From Psychrobacter cibarius (GTDB lineage Bacteria; Pseudomonadota; Gammaproteobacteria; Pseudomonadales; Moraxellaceae): DNA of 64,000 nucleotides. A program made the translations under genes and the position numbers. A model generated the notes under the pieces. It was not told where the DNA came from. It searched no databases and saw only the letters and a list, made by a program, of their open reading frames with translations. Below are positions 17,642 to 26,553 of the stretch, in pieces (position 1 is the stretch's first letter; the number at the start of each line of letters is the position of its first letter). The stretch is from contig CP131612.1 in NCBI GenBank assembly GCA_030686115.1, positions 2,232,001 to 2,296,000 of the forward strand, read 5' to 3'.

Positions 17642-19945
17642 ATGACCGAAACAACCGCGCCCGCACCTCTAACAGCAGCTTCACCAGAATTGTCGCTTGA
17701 CCTTATTATCACCTGTGCCGATGGGCTTGAGGCACCACTCCAAACTGAGCTGACAAGTTTTGGTATTACAAGCGAAATCAAAAGTACAGGCCGTCTGGCA
17801 GTTACTGGTACTTTGCGTGACTTATATAGCATTTGTTTGTGGTCACGTGTCGCCTCGCGGGTATTAATGCTCATTAAACGCAAAAACATCAATGCCGAAT
17901 ACGATGTGGCTGAGCAACTTTATGGCTTGGCAAAATCGGTCAATTGGATTGAGCAGTTTAGTTTAGAGCAAACCTTTGCCATTCGTCTGTCGGTCGACAA
18001 GCGTGTCGCCGTCAGTCAACAGTTTGCGATGCTACGTATCAAAGATGCGATTGCAGATACGTTCAATGAAGTTTACGACAGCCGTCCTAACGTCGATAGT
18101 AAAAATCCAGACTTTTCTATATTTGCAACCGTGAATGATAAGCAAGCTGAGCTGTATTTAGATTTATCAGGTACCAGTTTGCATCGCCGTGGGTATCGTG
18201 TGGCGATGACTGAAGCGCCACTCAAAGAAAACTTGGCAGCGGCTCTACTATATAGTGCAGGCTGGCACAAGAAAAATGAAGCTGGCAATGCACCTTTTTA
18301 TAATGCGCTAATTGATCCAATGTGTGGGTCTGGCACCTTTATTATTGAAGCACTACTCATGCATTGCGATTATGCTGTGGGTATCGATAAAGCCGCCAAT
18401 CAATTTGGTTTTTATCAATGGCAGCATCATGACGATGCCTTATGGCAACAGATGATCGATGATGCCCAGACACGCTTCCGCGAAGCCTTAGCAATTGCTA
18501 ATGAGCAACCAGATACATTACCGCTGATTTTGGGGTTTGATGCGGATAGCGGCGCGATTTTAGCAACAGAGAAAAACCTGATTGCCGCAGGTTTGCAAGA
18601 TTTACTACCACTGCTTGATCTTGAGACGCGTGCGCTTGACCAGCTGAGCACTATTCTGAAGCCACTAGTCGATGACGGTCGATTGAGCAATCCTCTAATC
18701 ATCACCAACCCACCTTATGGTGAACGTTTGGGTGACGAAGAGATGATTAAGCCGTTATATCAGGCGATTGGGCTTATTTTGCAAGACAGCTTTGCTGGTA
18801 GCGGCATTGATCCGATGCTTGGCATATTGGCATCTAATGTTGAGCAAGTTGATATCTTACCTATCAAAGAACCAAAAACCTTACGCTGTCATAATGGTGC
18901 TATCACCGTTTATTTCCGCTATGGCACGTTGATTGCGGGACAAACGGGCAATCTCGTTAGTCGCTTCGAAAAACGTGAGATTGAAGTGGAAGAGGGACAA
19001 GACTTTATCAACCGCTTGCAAAAAAACCTGTCCAAGCTGAAGAAGTTGGCTAAAAAAGACAAGGTTAGTAATTTGCGCGTTTACAATGCTGACTTGCCCG
19101 ACTTCAAAGTCGCCGTCGACTTATATGGCGACTATGTGCACGTACAAGAATATGCGCCACCAAAAACCATTCCACCTGAGACTGCTAAAAAACGCTTCAA
19201 CTTGGCATTAATGGGTATTCGTGAAGTTTTTGGTATTAACCGTGAACAAATATTTATCAAGACCCGTGCACGCCAGTCTGGTAATGACCAATATAGCAAA
19301 CAGAACACCACAGAAAAGCGTGGTAAATTTCATGTTGCACGTGAAGATGGTGCTTATTTTTACGTCAACTTTACGGACTATTTAGATACGGGTTTGTTCA
19401 TTGATCACCGTAATATGCGTGCCCGTATCAAAGACAACAGTCGTAATAAATCCGTACTGAACTTATTTGCTTATACCTGTACGGCAAGTGTACATGCAGC
19501 GCTTGCTGGCGCGAAAAAAGTCACCAGCGTTGACTTGTCACAGAACTATCTAGACTGGGGTAAGCAAAACTTTGTATTAAATGGTCTGGACGTTAGCCGT
19601 AATAAATATCAATTCGTCGCAGCCGATATCTTTGAGTGGATTAAAGACAATACTGAACAATTTGATATTATCTTTATCGATCCACCGACCTTTTCGAATT
19701 CGAAAAAGTTCCAAGGTACCTTTGATGTGCAGCGCGACCACTCTGCCCTCATTAATCGTGCGATGAACCGCTTGACCTCTGACGGGATTTTATATTTTTC
19801 AAATAACTTTACCCGCTTTGAGCTCGATGAGCAACTAACTGAGCGTTATGATATTGTCGATATCACGCAAAAAACCATTGGTTTTGATTTTGATATTAAA
19901 AAACCTATTCATCAAAGCTTTGAGATTCGTCATCGTCAGGGCTGA
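17642..19945 (+). CDS. rlmL: Bifunctional 23S rRNA methyltransferase RlmKL
   Basis: Fused enzyme that makes m2G2445 (RlmL half) and m7G2069 (RlmK half) in 23S rRNA. The 767-residue protein has an N-terminal THUMP region (about residues 20-170), an RlmL methyltransferase domain with DPMCGSGTF near residue 228 and the catalytic NPPYGERLGD near residue 357, and a C-terminal RlmK domain with FAYTCTASV near residue 615 and IDPPTFSNSK near residue 680. E. coli RlmKL has 702 residues; the extra length is mainly an insert between the first domain motifs (about residues 255-340). ATG 17642 follows a weak ribosome-binding site. The terminator at 20030 ends it. Confidence 0.96.
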   Translation: MTETTAPAPLTAASPELSLDLIITCADGLEAPLQTELTSFGITSEIKSTGRLAVTGTLRDLYSICLWSRVASRVLMLIKRKNINAEYDVAEQLYGLAKSVNWIEQFSLEQTFAIRLSVDKRVAVSQQFAMLRIKDAIADTFNEVYDSRPNVDSKNPDFSIFATVNDKQAELYLDLSGTSLHRRGYRVAMTEAPLKENLAAALLYSAGWHKKNEAGNAPFYNALIDPMCGSGTFIIEALLMHCDYAVGIDKAANQFGFYQWQHHDDALWQQMIDDAQTRFREALAIANEQPDTLPLILGFDADSGAILATEKNLIAAGLQDLLPLLDLETRALDQLSTILKPLVDDGRLSNPLIITNPPYGERLGDEEMIKPLYQAIGLILQDSFAGSGIDPMLGILASNVEQVDILPIKEPKTLRCHNGAITVYFRYGTLIAGQTGNLVSRFEKREIEVEEGQDFINRLQKNLSKLKKLAKKDKVSNLRVYNADLPDFKVAVDLYGDYVHVQEYAPPKTIPPETAKKRFNLALMGIREVFGINREQIFIKTRARQSGNDQYSKQNTTEKRGKFHVAREDGAYFYVNFTDYLDTGLFIDHRNMRARIKDNSRNKSVLNLFAYTCTASVHAALAGAKKVTSVDLSQNYLDWGKQNFVLNGLDVSRNKYQFVAADIFEWIKDNTEQFDIIFIDPPTFSNSKKFQGTFDVQRDHSALINRAMNRLTSDGILYFSNNFTRFELDEQLTERYDIVDITQKTIGFDFDIKKPIHQSFEIRHRQG

Positions 19946-20029
19946 TAATTTAGGTTTATGGATGGATATGAAGGTTGACCACCGCATTTAGACGCCATCT
20001 TTTATAGTCAGTCTTGTCGTACACATAAC

Positions 20030-20063
20030 AATGACCCAATCGGCTTTGATTGGGTCATTTTTT
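20030..20063 (+). terminator. Rho-independent terminator after rlmKL
   Basis: Perfect 12-bp stem AATGACCCAATC / GATTGGGTCATT around a GGCTTT loop with a T-run. Confidence 0.9.
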
Positions 20064-20220
20064 GTTGTTATGATAGAGCGTCACTAAATACTAGCTAAGT
20101 AATAGCTAAGCAACCGTGAAGCGTATATTTACGAGCGCTTTAATCCCACTATTGCGATTGTTTTTATTTATATAACTTAACTATCAAACCCTTAATCACT
20201 CTAATAACAAGGATAACACC

Positions 20221-20796
20221 ATGGCTTTATCACTTAATAAAGGCGGTAACTTATCGCTTACCAAAACTGACCCAAATTTAACGAAGTTACTTATCGGTCT
20301 TGGCTGGGATGAACGCGCAACTTCTGGTGCTGAGTTTGATCTTGATGCCAGTGTGTTTTTACTGAATACAGCAGGTAAAGTACGCGGCGATCATGACTTC
20401 ATTTTCTATAACCAGCTTAAGTCTGATAATGGCGCGGTTGAGCATACTGGTGATAACCGCACTGGCGAAGGTGATGGCGATGATGAAGTCGTCAAAGTAA
20501 ACCTGACTCAAGTACCTGCTGATGTGGATAAAATTGTCGTCACTGTTACTATTCATGATGCGGCGGCTCGTAGTCAAAACTTTGGTCAAGTTGCCAATGC
20601 CTTTATTCGTGTCGTGAATGAAGAGACAGGCACTGAAGTCGTACGTTTTGATTTGGCAGAAGATTACTCTGTTGAAACGGCAATGGTATTTGGCGAAGTC
20701 TATCGTCACAACGGTGAGTGGAAATTCCGTGCCGTTGGTCAAGGCTATTCAGGCGGCTTGCAAGCCATGTGTCAACAGTATGGCGTTGTTATCTAA
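20221..20796 (+). CDS. terD: Tellurium resistance/stress protein TerD
   Basis: A 191-residue TerD-domain protein, a calcium-binding beta-sandwich module. It shows the full set of family marks: [10 protein letters not shown]...[10 protein letters not shown] at residues 29-50, the acidic metal-binding stretch [13 protein letters not shown] at about 79-91, and the C-terminal [19 protein letters not shown]. It resembles E. coli TerD along its whole length, including the ending QAMCQQYGV. It opens the left half of the Ter locus. The start is fixed by AAGGATAACACC before ATG 20221. Cytoplasmic, probably at the membrane surface with the TerC-like neighbour. The exact biochemical role of TerD proteins is not settled. 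Confidence 0.93.
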   Translation: MALSLNKGGNLSLTKTDPNLTKLLIGLGWDERATSGAEFDLDASVFLLNTAGKVRGDHDFIFYNQLKSDNGAVEHTGDNRTGEGDGDDEVVKVNLTQVPADVDKIVVTVTIHDAAARSQNFGQVANAFIRVVNEETGTEVVRFDLAEDYSVETAMVFGEVYRHNGEWKFRAVGQGYSGGLQAMCQQYGVVI

Positions 20797-20981
20797 TGTG
20801 ATAACTTATTCATGCTTAGACTACTATATGACCATTAAACTCAAAATATAAAGCAGGTATTAGCCCTCTATTTGTACTCACCATTAGCAATGATAATGGC
20901 TGTAAAATATGGTTGCAAAATAGTCACAATTATTCATAGCTAAATGACTAGTAATGCTTTATGTTTCGTTTAGAATTATGC

Positions 20982-21013
20982 AAAAAAAGTGGTTAGCGAT
21001 AACCGCTTTTTTT
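20982..21013 (+). terminator. Terminator/attenuator between terD and the DUF475 gene
   Basis: Hairpin AGTGGTTA-GCGA-TAACCGCT flanked by seven A and followed by seven T. It lies between terD and the next start, and inside the region that an upstream in-frame start (20954) of the next gene would have to translate. It could stop most terD transcripts and let some read through. Confidence 0.75.
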
Positions 21014-21070
21014 GTGGTTTGTGCCTATAGTAGGCCGACCTTAGCTTTATGCAACCAGACAGGATGTGTC

Positions 21071-22135
21071 ATGAGACATTTTTATTTAGACTTTATTTTC
21101 ACCGCCATCGCCCTAGCGGTCGCGGCATGGTGGGGATATTCACATGGCGGTATGGGCGGTATGATAACCACCCTATCTATTACTGCTATTTTGGCCGTCA
21201 TGGAGATTTCATTATCGTTTGATAATGCGGTGGTCAACGCCTCAGTCCTTAAAGGCTGGGACGAGTTTTGGAAAAAGATATTTTTAACGGTGGGTATTTT
21301 AATCGCCGTCTTTGGTATGCGTTTGGTATTCCCTATTGTCATCGTCGCTGTTACTGCCGACCTTGGTATGATGCAAGTAATCGATTTGGCATTGAACGAC
21401 CCTAAAGAATACTCAGCCAGACTATTGGCGCATCATGCCGAAATCTCAGCATTTGGTGGTATTTTCTTGTTGCTTGTCTTCTTAAACTTCATCTTTGATG
21501 AAAAAGAAGTACACTGGTTCGATTGGCTTGAGAGCCGTCTGGCAAAATTAGGCAAAGTCGATGCCATGAGCGTGTTTGTCGCGCTTATCGTTTTGATGAT
21601 TGCCGTATCATTTGCCAAGCCTGAGCAATCAGCTGCGGTTCTAATCGCTGGCGTATGGGGCATCTTAGTTTACCTTGGCGTACAAGTGGTTTCTGGTATG
21701 TTAGAGGGTGATCTTGAAGAAGAACTAGATGCTCAAGGTAATAGTACTGGTGCTGCAACTAGCGCGATTATGAAAGGTGGTATCATCGGTTTCTTATACC
21801 TAGAAGTCCTTGATGCCTCATTCAGTTTCGATGGCGTGATTGGCGCATTTGCGATTACTAATGACGTAATCGTTATTATGCTAGGTCTGGCTATTGGTGC
21901 GATGTTTGTACGTTCGATGACTATCTTCTTGGTCGACAAAGGCACCCTTGATGAATATGTCTATCTTGAGCATGGCGCGCATTATGCTATCGGTGCTTTA
22001 GCTATCATCATGCTGCTATCAGTGAAATTCCATGTACCAGAGCTTATCACTGGTCTGATTGGTATTACCTTTATTGGTTGGGCGTTTGTTGCTTCACTCA
22101 ATTATCGTAAGCGAGAAGCCAAATCAATTACTTGA
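21071..22135 (+). CDS. DUF475 / TerC-like integral membrane protein
   Basis: A 354-residue protein with about eight to nine membrane helices. It belongs to the DUF475 group, a TerC-related membrane family often encoded beside terD genes. The diagnostic stretch is VMEISLSFDNAVVNASVLK (residues about 43-61), with an acidic residue and Asn in the membrane as in TerC, and a second half with an echoing motif EVLDASFSFDGVIGAFAI near residue 250, suggesting an internal duplication. I chose ATG 21071 because AGGA lies six bases ahead and the conserved family N-terminus begins here; the 39 codons upstream overlap a terminator hairpin. TerC-family proteins are linked to metal-ion efflux such as manganese; the substrate here is unknown. 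Confidence 0.88.
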   Translation: MRHFYLDFIFTAIALAVAAWWGYSHGGMGGMITTLSITAILAVMEISLSFDNAVVNASVLKGWDEFWKKIFLTVGILIAVFGMRLVFPIVIVAVTADLGMMQVIDLALNDPKEYSARLLAHHAEISAFGGIFLLLVFLNFIFDEKEVHWFDWLESRLAKLGKVDAMSVFVALIVLMIAVSFAKPEQSAAVLIAGVWGILVYLGVQVVSGMLEGDLEEELDAQGNSTGAATSAIMKGGIIGFLYLEVLDASFSFDGVIGAFAITNDVIVIMLGLAIGAMFVRSMTIFLVDKGTLDEYVYLEHGAHYAIGALAIIMLLSVKFHVPELITGLIGITFIGWAFVASLNYRKREAKSIT

Positions 22136-22219
22136 TGCTCGTTCGATGTTAAAAACCCAAGCAAAAATTTTTAATATCAAACAGTATAAAGTGGATAGAT
22201 AAAGTTAGTTTAAAAATAG

Positions 22220-22256
22220 ACGGGTTGTACCAAAGCAGTTGGTATGACCCGTTTTT
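22220..22256 (+). terminator. Rho-independent terminator (first of two)
   Basis: Stem ACGGGT...ACCCGT extended by pairing of TGTACCA with TGGTATG, then five T. Confidence 0.85.
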
Positions 22257-22261
22257 GCTTT

Positions 22262-22300
22262 AAAGCACTTATTTGACATCCGTTGAATAAGTGCTTTTTT
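22262..22300 (+). terminator. Rho-independent terminator (second of two)
   Basis: Stem AAAGCACTTATT / AATAAGTGCTTT with a 12-base loop and a six-T run, five bases after the first terminator. Confidence 0.85.
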
Positions 22301-22604
22301 ATGTTGCACTGCCTGACGATCTAATTTACTTTTTGATAACAACACCTTAACGACTGTTGCTCGGACGGTTAAAAAGTATCAGACTTGCAGCATTGATATG
22401 TCCCTTAGTAATCATATCGTAATCACACAAAATACGCCTTGCTTAGTAAGCAATCGCTTAGTATAGTAAATCGTAATGATATGCAGGGCGTGGCATACGA
22501 GTAAATTTATTCATTGTTTGCATTTATATATCGACCACTGCACTATTTTAGTTCATTTTTTTTATCATTCAATCCACTCAATTATTAATCAAAAGGATAT
22601 TTAT

Positions 22605-23180
22605 ATGGCTATTAGCTTAACGAAAGGCGGCAACGTAAACTTATCAAAAGAAGCGCCGGGTTTAACCAATATTACAGTCGGTCTTGGCTGGGATCCACGT
22701 GCTACTGACGGTCAAGAGTTTGACTTAGATGCGATTGGCTTTTTGGTCAATGAAGCGGGCAAAGTACGTAATGACCAAGATTTCATCTTTTTTAACAACT
22801 TAAAATCAGACAATGGCGCGGTTGAGCACACTGGCGATAACCGTACTGGTGAAGGCGACGGCGATGATGAAAAAATCAAAATCAATCTTGCTAGCATTCC
22901 AGCTGACGTGAGCAAAGTCGCTATCTGTGCGATTATTTATGAAGGTCAAAGCCGCAATCAAAACTTTGGTCAAGTGGGTGACGCTTACATCCGTGTCGTT
23001 AACGACAATGGCGATGCTGAAATCGCACGTTATGACTTATCAGAAGACGGTAGCACCGAAACCGCGATGATTTTTGGTGAATTATATCGCCATAGTGGTG
23101 ACTGGAAATTCCGTGCCGTTGGTCAAGGCTTCAGCGGTGGTCTTGGACCATTAGCGGCTTCTTATGGCGTTAATGTTTAA
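22605..23180 (+). CDS. terE: Tellurium resistance/stress protein TerE
   Basis: A second 191-residue TerD-domain protein, close to the first in sequence and identical in length. It has [22 protein letters not shown], the acidic calcium motif [13 protein letters not shown] and the ending [13 protein letters not shown] followed by LAASYGVNV, which is closer to E. coli TerE than TerD. ATG 22605 is chosen because of the AAAAGGA ribosome-binding site; the family N-terminus [15 protein letters not shown] starts exactly there. It has its own leader after double terminators, so it is probably independently transcribed from terD. Confidence 0.92.
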   Translation: MAISLTKGGNVNLSKEAPGLTNITVGLGWDPRATDGQEFDLDAIGFLVNEAGKVRNDQDFIFFNNLKSDNGAVEHTGDNRTGEGDGDDEKIKINLASIPADVSKVAICAIIYEGQSRNQNFGQVGDAYIRVVNDNGDAEIARYDLSEDGSTETAMIFGELYRHSGDWKFRAVGQGFSGGLGPLAASYGVNV

Positions 23181-23216
23181 GAGCTGACTAACATTTAGCG
23201 CTAATAATATAAGCTC

Positions 23217-23260
23217 GAAAAGCCATCAAGTGTGCCTTACTATCGCATTTGATGGCTTTA
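23217..23260 (+). terminator. Weak hairpin after terE
   Basis: AAAGCCATCAA / TTGATGGCTTT-type inverted repeat with a wide loop and only a short T-run. It may be a weak terminator or an RNA-stabilising hairpin before the AIM24 gene. Confidence 0.5.
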
Positions 23261-23351
23261 AAAGTAATAGGCTAGCGAAAATCTATGGTTAAGCCGACTT
23301 ACAGACATAACTTACAAACATATAGAATACTGATATAAGGATTCGCACCCT

Positions 23352-24104
23352 ATGACCGCCACGTTTAGCTTAATCGGTACCATTGAACCATTTCTTCATT
23401 GTAATCTCAAAAAAGGTGACTCTATCTATTGTGAAGCCAATGCAATGGTGATGATGGAATCAAACCTTGAGCTAAAAGGCAAGCTACAAGGCGGTCTGAT
23501 GCAATCACTTATGCGTCGTTTTGCCAACGACGAGTCACTATTTCAACAGCAAATCGAAGCAGTCAATGGAGAAGGCGATTGTTTACTTGCGCCAACGCTC
23601 GACGGTGATATGCAAATCATTGATTGCGGTGCGCAGCAATATACATTAAGCGATGGCGCATTTGTCGCGGCGCAAACGGGTGTCGATGTGAAGGCTAAGA
23701 TTCAACGTAACCTAGGTGGCGCCGTCTTTGGTGATACTGGCGGCTTTATGGTGATGCAGACGCAAGGTCAAGGTCAGGTAGTGGTATCGGGTTTTGGCTC
23801 ATTGTTTGAGATTGATGTCGAACCTGGTAAAGACGTCATCATTGATAACGGTCATGTGGTCTGTTGGGACTCGCGTTTGGAATACAAACTGTCAGTCGCC
23901 ACCAGTAAGAAAAAAGGCTTCATGGGCAATATTATCAATTCGGTCACCAGTGGCGAAGGTATGGTTTTAAACTTCTCAGGCTCAGGCAAAGTCATTATCT
24001 GCTCTCGTAATCGTGATAGTTACCAAGGCTGGCTACAAAGCGTCTTAGGGACTAGCTCCGGCGGTCGCGGCGGCAATAGCGGCTTACTTGGCAATATCTT
24101 ATAG
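23352..24104 (+). CDS. AIM24 family (TIGR00266-type) protein
   Basis: A 250-residue beta-rich soluble protein of the AIM24 family. The marks are the GDSIYCEANAMVMMESNLEL stretch near residue 22, the FMVMQTQGQGQVVVSGFG segment near residue 136, and the VVCWDSRLEYKLSV stretch near residue 180. A Gly/Ser-rich C-terminal tail (after about residue 228) follows. AIM24-like genes are frequent companions of TerD genes in bacteria, where they are thought to form part of the same membrane-associated stress machinery; no molecular activity is established. It lies between terE and terZ with its own AAGGA ribosome-binding site. Confidence 0.88.
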   Translation: MTATFSLIGTIEPFLHCNLKKGDSIYCEANAMVMMESNLELKGKLQGGLMQSLMRRFANDESLFQQQIEAVNGEGDCLLAPTLDGDMQIIDCGAQQYTLSDGAFVAAQTGVDVKAKIQRNLGGAVFGDTGGFMVMQTQGQGQVVVSGFGSLFEIDVEPGKDVIIDNGHVVCWDSRLEYKLSVATSKKKGFMGNIINSVTSGEGMVLNFSGSGKVIICSRNRDSYQGWLQSVLGTSSGGRGGNSGLLGNIL

Positions 24105-24213
24105 CTATTATTATGTTTTTAAAGCTGTATGTTACAACGACTCCTCGTCATCATAGACTTTATTTAACCCTCTACTCACAATTACTATAACACTGTAGTA
24201 TAAGGAATATCAC

Positions 24214-24822
24214 ATGGCAGTTAGTTTACAAAAAGGTCAGAAAATCTCCCTAAGCAAAGAAGCGGGCGGCGAGCTTACTCAAGTAAAACTGGGTCTAGGT
24301 TGGGACGTTGCTCAAAACCCTCAAGATAAAAAAGGTGGGTTCTTGGGCAAATTATTCGGTGGTGGTAGCGGCGGCGACTCGATTGACTTAGATGCCTCGT
24401 GCATCATGTTTGATACCAATAAACAAGCCATCGATGCGATTTGGTTCAGTCAGCTGAAATCAAAAGATGGCAGTATCGTCCATACTGGTGATAACCGCAC
24501 TGGCGACGGCGATGGTGACGACGAAGTTATCAATGTCGATCTTTCAAAAATCCCTGCCAATGTCGTCTCTCTAGTATTTACGGTCAATAGTTTCACTGGT
24601 CAAACCTTTGAAACGGTAGAAAATGCATTTTGCCGCATCGTCAATGCCAATAACAATCAGGAAGTCGCGCGCTACAATTTATCAGCGCAAGGTGGGCATA
24701 CCGCGATGATTATGGCAAAAGTATATCGTCATAATAATGAGTGGAAAATGCATGCGATTGGTGAAACGGTTTCTGGTCGTACTTTCCATGACTTGATGCC
24801 TGCTATCACGCCGCATGCGTAA
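24214..24822 (+). CDS. terZ: Tellurium resistance/stress protein TerZ
   Basis: A 202-residue TerD-domain protein with the TerZ variant layout. Compared with TerD and TerE it carries a Gly-rich insertion (KKGGFLGKLFGGGSGG, about residues 39-54) before DSIDLDASCIMFD, as E. coli TerZ does. The acidic metal motif GDNRTGDGDGDDE is intact, and the sequence VFTVNSFTGQTFETVENAFCR is the TerZ form of the strand region. ATG 24214 follows AAGGAATATCAC. It converges with the terA-like gene, sharing a bidirectional terminator. Confidence 0.92.
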   Translation: MAVSLQKGQKISLSKEAGGELTQVKLGLGWDVAQNPQDKKGGFLGKLFGGGSGGDSIDLDASCIMFDTNKQAIDAIWFSQLKSKDGSIVHTGDNRTGDGDGDDEVINVDLSKIPANVVSLVFTVNSFTGQTFETVENAFCRIVNANNNQEVARYNLSAQGGHTAMIMAKVYRHNNEWKMHAIGETVSGRTFHDLMPAITPHA

Positions 24823-24890
24823 AGGATTCAAAACTTTAGTTGGATTAGCCTTCATCCGTTAAAATGAGCTATTAAAGCAACGTTATTGAT

Positions 24891-24929
24891 AAAAAATAGC
24901 CCATCTATAATTAGATGGGCTATTTTTTT
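24891..24929. terminator. Bidirectional terminator between terZ and the terA-like gene
   Basis: AAAAAATAGCCCATCTA / TAGATGGGCTATTTTTT, a near-perfect long stem with A-run left and T-run right. Confidence 0.92.
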
Positions 24930-24958
24930 ACGTGTGCTAAAGAATATTTTTAAAGCTG

Positions 24959-26251
24959 TTATTTACTCCCTCGCTTCCAGCTAAAGCCCCAGTTAAAGGC
25001 TTTATCCATCTCTTGATGTCCTTTAAAATATTGGTTAATACGTTCAACGTTGATACTACCTTGCTGGTTGACCAGACGCGCAATCGCACACATTGGCAAA
25101 TTACCTGTCCCTTCTGTCAAACGTGTCTCAATCGGGGGTTGGTCGGGCACATGAATGGTCACGACACCATCTGTTTGCGCCCAATTGGGTGCGCCTTCAT
25201 AGATAAAGGCGAAAATAAACACTTCTTCTATCTGCGACCACTGCTGACCGTTAATATCTAGCCACTCACCGCCGCTTACCTGTCCCGTTCTATCATCAGC
25301 ACGCAAACACACGTAAGGCGCTGATGTTAAGCTACCAAAGCGATTGCCCAAGGCTTGAATCAAGGTTTTTTCACCATTTTTTAGATGAATCATCGCCCCA
25401 ACATCAAGGTCAATACCGCCCGCTTTATGTTGTTTGAAAAGATCGCCTAACAAGCCTTTTTTGGGTGCTTGCTGATTGGCAGTCGGATTTTGGTTCCAGT
25501 TTAAGTTAACAGAGATTTTACCAAAGTCATCACGTTTCTTTAGGTTGATGCTAGACTGATTTTTGGTTAAAGTGATTTTACTTAAGTTAATTGACGGATT
25601 TGGAGAAGCTGTAGGAATTGGCGGCGGCGTGCTTGTTTGAGGTGCACTACCTGCTTTCTGCGTATTGATTGAGCGCTGCGTATTGATGGGCTGAGCTTGA
25701 CCTTGTGACTGGTCTTGTACAGGGCTTTGAGCGGGCGCTTCATCGTCAATCTCTACACCAAAATGCTCAGACAAAGGTTTTAAACCACCTTCAAAACCTT
25801 GGGCGATAAAACGGAACTTCCAGCTACCTTGGCGGCGATAACATTCCGCTAAAATAATGGCTTTTTCATTACGTCCAGCTGCACTTAGTTGGCAAGTCAT
25901 CAGCACTTGGCTGCCTTGTAAGACTTGAATATCGACATCGCCAACTTGCGCAAGCGTCTGCGCGCTAGAAAACGCTAATGCTATCTTCTCGATATTTGCA
26001 GGCTGCGCCGGTAAATTAATATCAAAAAAACCATCGCTATCATGACCACGGAAACTCACACTGCCATCATCGCTACGTGTCTGCCCATAAAATATCATGT
26101 CGCCATCGCCGCGTACTTTACCGTCAGTGGTCAGGCGATATGCCGCGCAATCGACCGCACTTTGGCTTAAAATACGAATGCTAATATGATCTGTTGGCAG
26201 TGGCGCATTGGCACCAGCAATCAGTTTTTGAGGTTGGATTTGGCTCATCAT
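24959..26251 (-). CDS. TerA-like two-domain protein
   Basis: A 430-residue protein that reads as a TerA homologue. Residues about 1-170 form a TerD-like domain ending in WKFRFIAQGFEGG; its acidic loop is reduced, with no GEGDGDDE stretch. A Pro/Gln/Ser/Thr-rich linker (about 175-225, rich in SQGQAQP and TSTPPPIPT) follows. Residues about 230-430 have the TerA C-terminal form: SINLKKR start, GIDLDVGAMIHLKNG, RADDRTG, FIFAFIYEGAPNW, and the ending YFKGHQEMDKAFNWGFSW. E. coli TerA is about 385 residues, so this one is longer through the linker. It is on the opposite strand to the other ter genes and divergent from the biosynthetic module. Confidence 0.88.
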   Translation of the reverse strand: MMSQIQPQKLIAGANAPLPTDHISIRILSQSAVDCAAYRLTTDGKVRGDGDMIFYGQTRSDDGSVSFRGHDSDGFFDINLPAQPANIEKIALAFSSAQTLAQVGDVDIQVLQGSQVLMTCQLSAAGRNEKAIILAECYRRQGSWKFRFIAQGFEGGLKPLSEHFGVEIDDEAPAQSPVQDQSQGQAQPINTQRSINTQKAGSAPQTSTPPPIPTASPNPSINLSKITLTKNQSSINLKKRDDFGKISVNLNWNQNPTANQQAPKKGLLGDLFKQHKAGGIDLDVGAMIHLKNGEKTLIQALGNRFGSLTSAPYVCLRADDRTGQVSGGEWLDINGQQWSQIEEVFIFAFIYEGAPNWAQTDGVVTIHVPDQPPIETRLTEGTGNLPMCAIARLVNQQGSINVERINQYFKGHQEMDKAFNWGFSWKRGSK

Positions 26252-26553
26252 ACATCCTTTGAATTATTTATTATGTGCGTGTGTTTGTTATGCTAATAAT
26301 TGTCATATAGTAGCATGGATGGCCGCTGACTTTTAAAGCGTACGACCGTTCAATAGCGTGCCAATGACCCTAAAAAATATTTTTACAAATCCTTCATGCT
26401 ATTTTGTCAGCAGCATTTATAACGCTTAGCATTTGTATATAATAGCCCCTACTATTAGCAATACTACGGCTTGCTTATATTCCTGATGGTGTTGCGATGA
26501 CCATACTGAATTATTCAATTATATCTAAAACCTACGATAATGCTGAGAGAATT
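26252..26553. other. Divergent promoter region, terA-like / ATP-grasp
   Basis: 302 bases between divergent transcripts, the hinge between the TerD array and the biosynthetic module. A TATAAT at 26438-26443 is the best -10 candidate for the plus-strand operon. No convincing operator was seen. Confidence 0.55.
26438..26443 (+). promoter_or_regulatory. Candidate -10 box of the Ter biosynthetic operon
   Basis: A consensus TATAAT about 110 bases upstream of the chosen ATP-grasp start. No good -35 hexamer lies 16-18 bases before it, so this is only a candidate. Confidence 0.35.

Larger units (their letters stand above)
22136..22604. other. Spacer between the DUF475 gene and terE
   Basis: 469 bases. 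It begins with two back-to-back terminators (22220-22256 and 22262-22300), followed by an AT-rich terE leader. An in-frame GTG-type extension of terE upstream to 22476 is not supported because the good ribosome-binding site lies at 22592. Short self-complementary pieces such as GCTTAGTAAGC occur near 22441. Confidence 0.65.

Noticed and set aside
20954..21070. N-terminal extension of the DUF475 protein
   Set aside because: It would translate through a terminator hairpin, and AGGA before ATG 21071 together with the family N-terminus favour the shorter protein.
22476..22604. N-terminal extension of TerE
   Set aside because: The AAAAGGA ribosome-binding site and the family start MAISLTKGG are at 22605.
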